Assembly: GCF_001704415.2 (NCBI RefSeq)
Contig: NC_030821.1
Location: 36,315,210 to 36,379,209 of the forward strand
Direction: 5' to 3'
From: Capra hircus
Taxonomy: Eukaryota; Chordata; Mammalia; Artiodactyla; Bovidae
Length of the DNA: 64,000 nucleotides
Shown: positions 56,829 through 64,000 of the stretch, piece after piece
How positions within the stretch are numbered: the stretch's first letter is position 1
Layout: every line of letters starts with the position of its first letter
The notes under the pieces: generated by a model
Database searches by the model: none
What the model saw: the letters and a program-made list of their open reading frames with translations, nothing else
What the model was told of the DNA's origin: nothing
Position numbers and translations under genes: made by a program

Positions 56829-57027
56829 AAAAGTTTGTCACTATGTCCAAATCTTTGCAACCCCATGGACTGTATACCACCAGGCTCCTCTATCCAAGGG
56901 ATTTCCCTAGCAAGAATACTGGAGTGGCTAGTCATTCCCTACTCCAGGGAATATTCCTGATCAGGATTGAACCCGTGTCTCCTTCTTGGCAGGCAGATTC
57001 TTCACCACTGAGCCACCTGAGAAGACC
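56829..57027 (-). mobile_element. Bov-tA SINE
   Basis: Reverse complement from 'gtttgtcactatgtccaaat' to the head 'cactgagccacctgagaag'. Slightly diverged, preceded by an A-run at 56812-56822. Confidence 0.91.
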
Positions 57028-57640
57028 AGTTAGCTACAATTAGCTCGACTATGCAATGCAACCTCCTTCTCACTGCAACATGAAATTGGGCAAGGGTTAT
57101 GCCTGGATCCTTGAACATCAGGTCAACTTACTGTGTAGTAAAGTGATTTTTAAATGATTTTGGGGACACAATTACCAATCCTTGATATTTGGGGATTTTC
57201 AGTGAGCACCTAGTCATTACTTATGTTCTACTAAATTGGTTTAGAAAAAAAAATGAAGAAATCACATCCTGGGAATGGGGAACTAGAAAATGTCAGAGTA
57301 AGATGATTATGTACAGAGCACTGAGTCACAAGTACAGAATTTAGATTTGGGGTCCTCAGTCTTATGCCTTGTTAGGATTCTTATCTAAGTGGAAGGAATA
57401 GAAATCTACCAGTCACCTTACAGAGGAATATTAATGATTTAAATGGAAAACCATTCCATTTAGAATATGATTTTTTATATTCTCAAAGACTCAAGGTTCA
57501 TCCCTTTGAAACTGTCGCTCCCATACCTCTAAGCATAGTATTCTAGAATTGCTTTTAATGAGAAATTTCAAGCATAGTGAAAACCACCTTGTAAGACCTG
57601 GTCCCCTCTCTTGCTTCCTCCAATATGTACACACGTCACT
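57028..57640. other. Unassigned sequence
   Basis: No element or gene recognised. Confidence 0.4.
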
Positions 57641-58250
57641 GACCAGTTGGCAAAGATTTATGTACCCATAAATATATTTTTACATTCTTAAACTTGATAT
57701 TGCCATGCTGCATATATTCTTCTATAATTTGATTCTTACTCATCAAGACCTATGCATTTTGAGCTTTAGATACTTCTAGACCAATCATTGCAGAAGGCAA
57801 TGGCACCCCACTCCAGTACTCTTGCCTGGGAAATCCCATGGACAGAGGAGCCTGGTAGGCTGCAGTCCATGGGGTCGCTAAGAGTCGGGCACGACTGAGC
57901 GACTTTACCTTCGCTTTTCACCTTCATGCATTGGAGAAGGAAATGGCAACCCACTCCAATATTCTTGCCTGGAGAATCCCAAAGACAGTGGGCCCCCGTT
58001 TATGGGGTCGCACAGAATAGGACACGACTGAAGTGACTTAGCAGCAGACCAGTCATTTACAATTATGTTTAGTATTCCCTGTATGAACAAAATTCATTTA
58101 TCCGGTCTTCCACTTCTGAATATTTAGGTTATTTTTTGTATTATAAACAATCCTATAATTAACACTCATGAAATGTCTTTCACATTTTCTATACAAGGAT
58201 ATAAGATGCAACCTCTAGGTTATAGCATGTGTGCCTTAACTCTGTCACCT
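57641..58250 (-). mobile_element. Old L1 (L1M-type) fragment, split by BOV-A2
   Basis: Antisense text: 'gtattccctgtatgaacaaa', 'atccggtcttccacttctga', 'ttttgtattataaacaatcc'. The BOV-A2 at 57790 lies inside it. Confidence 0.52.
57790..58046 (+). mobile_element. BOV-A2 dimeric SINE with 11-bp TSD
   Basis: Two BovA units with the 'cttcgcttttcaccttcatg' linker, the second with a small deletion. Direct repeat gaccaatcatt/gaccagtcatt at 57779-57789 and 58047-58057. Confidence 0.95.
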
Positions 58251-58299
58251 TAGCTTAATTTACAGATAGAGTGTGTACTCCTCGTTAGTCCAAGGTTCT

Positions 58300-58530
58300 A
58301 ACTCTATCTACTATATCAAGATTTTTTACTGTGTTGTTTATATTTTCTACATCCTTTCTAATATTGGTCCACCTAGGCTCTCAATTCCTAAGAAAAGCTA
58401 AAGCTCTCTTCTCTGACGTTCAATCTGTCAATTTCTGCATTCAATGTATTTATCTATTTTGAGGCTATTTTATTAGGTGCATGCAATTTTGATATTACTG
58501 GTGAACTCTTCCTTCTATCATTATACCATG
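58300..58530 (-). mobile_element. Old L1 ORF2 fragment
   Basis: 'caatctgtcaatttctgcat', 'tattttattaggtgcatgca' and 'gtgaactcttccttctatca' follow antisense L1 ORF2 order. Confidence 0.48.
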
Positions 58531-58540
58531 ACAAGGATGA

Positions 58541-59570
58541 CTGCCAGACAATCTTGGAAGGGAATTGCTGTAAATGGTCTGTCCCATATGAGTGATCAGC
58601 AGTTGTGAAACTGAGCTAATACTCAATGAAGTTGATCAGGTTTGAGAGAGAAATAAGCCCATACTGCTCACTCTCCAATCAGATGTGTCAGGAACAGAGG
58701 TGACAATCTAATTGACATCTGTACAACCATAATTTAGTTGGGCCTCAAACCAGGAGATGGAAGAGAGTTATTTACTGATCCCTTATTATCTCAGAGACTC
58801 CCTCCAGAAGAGATTTTAGTTCTGGGATTTGTCCCAAGGCTATTACTGGCACAAAGCTAATTTGGGGATTAATTTCTCAGCTGGCAGCTCCTGGAACACA
58901 TGGGAATTACAAATATAAATTCCAAATTCACAGGAAGCCAGGTATATAAATTCAAGTTTTTCTAGGAAGACTTTTCTTTCCCTACCCAGAACCCACATGA
59001 AGACAGAGACATTTTCTTTTGCTTTCCTTTTCTAATGGGAAGACCCTTAGACTACTCTTGCTCAGAAAATGTTGCCTTTTTAGATTTCTTATTTTATGTG
59101 GGGTGGGGGAGCAGCTCGAACTTTCTCACTCCCTAATTCCACATGAGTTTTAAAACCCAAGTGTCAACCTTCAACCAAGGGCATCACAGTGTTGTGCCAG
59201 ATTCTCATCTCCCGGTTTTGGTTTCCTTTTTATTTCTAGCATCTGGTGGTTTCCTTTAACTTCCTTAGATGCTCTGCCATGCATTGTATAGGATTTCTGG
59301 TATATTTCATGTAGCATTTCTTGCTATTTATAATGAGAGGGCTCTCAGGTTATCTACCGTGCCATTCTGCTAGAATTAGAAGGGGTAACACACAAAAGGC
59401 ACTTCAAGCAGAACCCAATGCGTGATAACTGCTAACAGGTGTTTGCTGAAATTAAAAACATTCTCTCCTCTCCATTTCTTTGCATTCAAGTAATGTAACA
59501 CACATAGAAATTATAGTGGCATACTTATGAATGATTACACAAAACCATGCCTTTTAATATATTCTTTGCA
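58541..59570. other. Unassigned sequence
   Basis: No confident element; some T-rich text at 59220-59330. Confidence 0.45.
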
Positions 59571-61760
59571 GCCAAAGATGGAGAAGCTCTATACTGTCAG
59601 CAAAAACAAGACCAGGAGCTGACTATGGCTCAGATCATGAACTCCTTATTACCAAATTCAGACTCAAATTGAAGAAAGTAGGGAAAACCACTAGACCATT
59701 CAGGTACGACCTAAATCAAATCCCTTATGATTATACAGTGGAAGTGAGAAATAGATTTAAGGGCCTAGATCTGATAGATAAGAGTGCCTGATGAACTATG
59801 GACTGAGGTTCGTGACATTGTACAGGAAACAGGGATCAAGACCATCCCCATGGAAAAGAAATGCAGAAAAGCAAAATGGCTGTCTGAGGAGGCCTTATAA
59901 ATAACTGTGAAAAGAAGAGAAGTGAAAAGCAAAGGAGAAAAGGAAAGATATAAGCATCTGAATGCAGAGTTCCAAAGAATAGCAAGAAGAGATAAGAAAG
60001 TGTTCCTCAGCGATCAATGCAAAGAAATAGAGGAAAACAACAGAATGGGAAAGACTAGAGATCTCTTCAAGAAAATTAGAGATACCAAGGGAACATTTCA
60101 TGCAAAGATGGGCTCGATAAAGAACAGAAATGGTATGGACCTAACAGAAGCAGAAGATATTAAGAAGAGGTGGCAAGAATACACAGAACTGTGCAAAAAA
60201 GAGCTTCACAACCTAGATAATCACAATGGTGTGATCACTCACCTAGAGCCAGACATCCTGGAATGTGAAGTCAAGTGGGCCTTAGAAAGCATCACTATGA
60301 ACAAAGCTAGTGAAGGTGATGGAATTCCAGTGGAGCTATTTTAAACCCTGAAAGATGATGCTATGAAAGTGCTGCACTCAAGATGCCAGCAAATTTGGAA
60401 AACTCAGCAGTGGCCACAGGACTGGAAAAGGTCGGTTTTCATTCCAATCCCAATAAAGGCAATGCCAAAGAATGCTCAAAGTACCACACAATTCTACTCA
60501 TCTCACATGCTAGTAAAGTAATGCTCAAAATTCTCCAAGCCAGGCTTCAGCAATTCGTGAACTGTGAACTTCCACATGTTCAAGCTGGTTTTAGAAAAGG
60601 CAGAGGAACCAGAGATCAAATTGCCAACATCCACTGGCTCATTGAAAAAGCAAGAAAGTTTCAGAAAAATATCTCTTTCTGCTTTATTGACTATGCCAAA
60701 GCCTTTGACTGTGTGGATCACAATAAACTGTGGAAAATTCTTCAAGAGATGGGAATACCAGACCACCTAACCTGCCTCTTGAGAAATCTGTATGCAGGTC
60801 AGGAAGCAACAGTTAGAACTGGACATGGAACAATAGACTGGTTCCAAATAGGAAAAGGAGTATGTCAAAGCTGGATATTGTCACCCTGCTTATTTAACTT
60901 ATATGCAGAGTGCATCATGAGAAATGCTGGGCTGGAAGAAGCACAAGCTGGAATCAAGATTGCTGGGAGAAATATCAACAACCTCAGATATGCAGATGAT
61001 ACCACCCTTATGGCAGAAAGTGCAGAAGAACTAAAAAGCCTCTTGATGAAAGTGAAAGAGAAGAGTGAAAATGTTGGCTTAAAGCTCAACATTCAGAAAA
61101 CGAAGATCATGGTATATGGTCCCATCACTTCATGTGAAATAGATGGGGAAACAGTGGAAACAGTGTCAGACTTAATTTTTTTGGGCTCCAAAATAACTGC
61201 AGATGGTGACTGTAGCCATGAACTTAAAAGATGCTAACTCCTTGGAAGTAAAGTTATGACCAACTAGATAGCACATTTAAAAGCAGAGACATTACTTTGC
61301 TAACAAAAGTCTGTCTAGTCAAGGCTATGGTTTTTCCTGTGGTCATATATGGATGCAAGAGTTGAACTGTGAAGAAAGCTGAGTGCCAAAGAACTGATGC
61401 TTTTGAACTGTGGTGTTGGAGAAGATTCTTGAGAGTCCTTTGGACTGCAAGGAGATCCAACCAGTCCATCCTAAAGGAGATCAGTCCTGGGTGTTCATTG
61501 GAAGGAATAATGCTGAAGCTGAAATTCCAATACTCATACGAAGAGTTGACTCACTGGAAAAGACTCTGATGCTGGGAGGGATTAGGGGCAGGAGGAAAAT
61601 GGGATGACAGAGGATGAGATGGCTGGATGGCATCACGGATTCAATGGACATGAGTCTGAGTGAACTCCGTGAGTTGGTGATGGACAGGGAGGCCTGGCTT
61701 GCTGCAATTCATGGTGTCACAAAGAGTCGGATATGACTGAGCGACTGAACTGAACATTTC
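59571..61760 (+). mobile_element. BovB LINE, longest copy (2.2 kb)
   Basis: Sense BovB starting downstream of most of the endonuclease domain ('aaagatggagaagctctata') and continuing through the linker, reverse transcriptase, C-terminal domain and 3' end ('gagcgactgaactgaac'). 5' truncated relative to the ~3.2-kb family length (family knowledge). Stops at the ORF start region, a break at about 60344-60383, and indels at about 61235 and 61530 disable it. No clear TSD found. Confidence 0.96.
59907..61237 (+). pseudogene. BovB reverse transcriptase, disabled
   Basis: Two frames cover it: 59907-60344 (145 aa, the charged linker, ending NKASEGDGIPVELF) and 60383-61237 (284 aa, the RT). In the second, motif A is FIDYAKAFD at residues 101-109 and the catalytic YADD is at 203-206. 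Motif B, normally of QG type, reads GVCQSWILSP at 159-168, so the conserved glycine is replaced. With the frame break this makes an active enzyme very unlikely. The role in the family is target-primed reverse transcription of BovB RNA and of Bov SINE RNAs that share its 3' end. Confidence 0.87.
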
Positions 61761-61765
61761 TGTAA

Positions 61766-62947
61766 AGTAAACCTAGTGGGTTTTTAAAATTGCACTTTAA
61801 ATTGATTATGTGCTTTTTGTTAAGGGAGGGCTCCAGTAAACAATGCATTTTTATTTTAAAGCACAAATTGAATAAATCCTCAAAAAGCAATCATATAAAC
61901 TAATGACACATTATCAACTGTGAATTAAAGTCAATACTATTCAGAAAGTGAGTGCTTTTTTAACAATTATCCTACATATTTATGGTGAAATAGGGGTCAA
62001 CAAACTAAAATTCAAGTTGGGGAAGCATCCCCTCATTTGCTCAGGGCCTCAGCTGTGGAATCACATGACTGTATATACTGTTATAATTTGTAAAATTTGC
62101 TAAGGTGATGTATCTTACCCATAGTAACTTAAGATAACTGGCCCCTACTTTTCCTTCCGCCTTCCTATTGGGCGGTCTTAGAAAATCCACTGATATGTTG
62201 GGGATCCTGCTAAGGGGAAGTTGAGCCAGAACCAACTTAAGCTTGAGTTTAGTAATAGGTATTTATATAGTCTATATGCTATCATATGGTCAACGGTGCT
62301 TCCATGTATAGCTAAGTTACTATTAGCTGTCTCAGCGTAGTATGACTTCTAAGAATATTTTTCTCACCTGCATGGACTCAGAATCATTTGGTGCTGGAAG
62401 CACAAGTGTAGTGAAAGAAGCAAGCTTTGAAATGTAATAAAGCAAGGTGCCAGTCTGAAAATTTCTTTGACTATTTAGACATGGGAAGCTGAAAGCTGAG
62501 AATCTAGCTCTTACACCAAGTCAAGAGACCTACGGAACAGACTTGACAATATGACATAAACACGCCTTTTTTTCCCTTTGTGTAGGAATCTTAGCAAATA
62601 GATTCTATCATGATTCCTATCTTAGGGCTCAAACCTATAGTATTACTACAACCAGTGGTAAGTATATTTATATGAGAGATCATATGATACCAACTCCAGG
62701 ATACACTATCCCAAGAAATTTTGGTGAAACCCACTAGAGGAAATAATGAATTATCTTTCTATATTTGCTATAGAAAATACTACAAAAATTAGTGTTCTAG
62801 GGAGAGACAGTCAATGAACAAGCAGTCAAAAAAGGAAAAAAGTATTATGTATCAATTAATAAAATTTTATTTTTTGGATTTTGCAACGTTTGTGATATTT
62901 ATCAGCTCTTTCAGATTTATAACTTTTGTGTTTTATTACTCTAAAGT
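61766..62947. other. Unassigned AT-rich sequence
   Basis: No element or gene recognised between two BovB copies. Confidence 0.45.
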
Positions 62948-63335
62948 TGAACCATAAGAAGACTGAGCATCAGAGAATTGACACTTTCAAACTGTGGTAC
63001 TGGAGAAGATTCTTGAGAGTCCCTTAGACAGCAAGGAGATCAAACGAGTCAGTCCTAAAGGAAATCAACCCTGTATATTCATTTGAAGGACTGGGCTGAA
63101 GCTGAAGCTTCAACAGTTTGGCCACTTGATGCGAAGAGCTGACTCACTGAAAAGAGCCTGATGCTGGGAAAGATTGAGGGGAAGAGGGGAAGGGGGTGAG
63201 ATGGTTGGATGGCATCACTGACGCAATGGACATGAGTTTGAACAATTTCAGGGAGATAGTGAAGGACAGGGAAGTCTGGGGTGCTGCAGTTCATGGGGTC
63301 CTGAAGAACTGAACACAACTTAGCAACTGAACAAC
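62948..63335 (+). mobile_element. BovB LINE 3' end (~390 nt)
   Basis: Starts 'aaccataagaagactgagca', continues through the C-terminal text ('gtactggagaagattcttga') to 'cttagcaactgaacaac'. 5' truncated, diverged. Confidence 0.93.
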
Positions 63336-64000
63336 GATAAGAGATTCTAAAATTATAATCATACTCTATTGATTTTTGTACTTGAAAGTTTTGTAGCTAA
63401 AGTTTCAAAACTAAGTATCAGACCCCACAAAATCTATTGCAGGACAAAAACAAAAATCAATTAGACTAAAAGTGAAAATTTAAGAAGACATTTGATGAAA
63501 CAATGAGATTTGAGGGCCAGTTTTATAAAAATTTAAACTTTTGATACTGCATAGCAAATAAATCCTTTTATTCATCCATTTAGTATGAGCAAATTTTTAA
63601 AGGAAAGGAAATTTCTATATTTTAAGCTATACTTGCATTGCTCCTCTGTAGGATTAATTTAAAATAGGAATTAAAACCATTTATAAAATCTCAAACTTTA
63701 ACTCTGGGGTTATGATCATGATCTTAAAACTGCCTTCCTTAATAAAAGACGCCAAGTATTAAATTAAAACTCTTAACCTGACTTGAAGCAAAAAACAAAC
63801 GAACAAAAAAATTAGTGTATTAAAGTTTATGGCTCATGGGACTATCTAATTAACAAATTTTGTTCAGAAAGCTATAAAATGTTAAGAATAAATTCCTACT
63901 CAGTCTACAAATTTAGAAACTGATACTCAGTAATCAAGTGTAAGAGACAATTTAGAAAAATATTAAATAATGCAAGTGTGCACCATTTCTAAAAACAAAT
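63336..64000. other. Unassigned AT-rich sequence
   Basis: No gene or repeat recognised to the end of the window. Confidence 0.45.

Overview
This window is vertebrate nuclear DNA from a ruminant, almost certainly a bovid. The evidence is its repeat content: BovB LINE copies, Bov-tA and BOV-A2 SINEs, cetartiodactyl CHR-type SINEs and a ruminant-type L1 sit beside older mammalian L2, MIR, L1M, MER5A, Tigger-like and MaLR repeats. Nothing here tells cattle from bison, buffalo, sheep or goat. I see no host protein-coding exon, no RNA gene, no CpG island and no prokaryote-type feature. The longest open frames are LINE reverse-transcriptase remnants or chance frames across repeats, so the window is best read as intergenic or deep-intronic sequence. 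|| Layout: 1-1.8 kb holds old LTR and L2 fragments, an L1 3' end and a BovB 3' end. 2.8-6.1 kb is an L1 insertion with its 5' end, tail and target-site duplication (TSD), but with most of the coding region missing. 6.3-9.4 kb carries several Bov-tA SINEs. 9.7-11.8 kb is mostly repeat-free and contains a full match to the CTCF core motif. 12.6-24.1 kb mixes SINEs, two BovB 3' ends, a Tigger-like element, L2, MIR and a (CA)22 tract. 24.1-28.7 kb is the largest stretch without recognisable repeats. 28.7-36.4 kb is a nest of L2 and L1 remnants, including two L1 copies with inverted 5' ends. 36.5-47 kb alternates unique sequence with SINEs and older L1. 47.4-58.5 kb contains nested insertions, including BovB inside a SINE and BovB inside an old mammalian repeat. 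59.6-61.8 kb is the longest BovB copy, with a recognisable but damaged reverse transcriptase. || How the parts relate: BovB supplies the retrotransposition machinery used by the Bov-type SINEs, which share its 3' end. Most SINEs here have clear TSDs and A-rich or AGC-type tails, so the local insertion order can be read in several places. No undescribed biological system was found. The most useful observations are very short 3'-end-only insertions with TSDs, two twin-primed L1 copies, an internally deleted L1, a short duplicated segment inside a Tigger-like element, and the CTCF motif.
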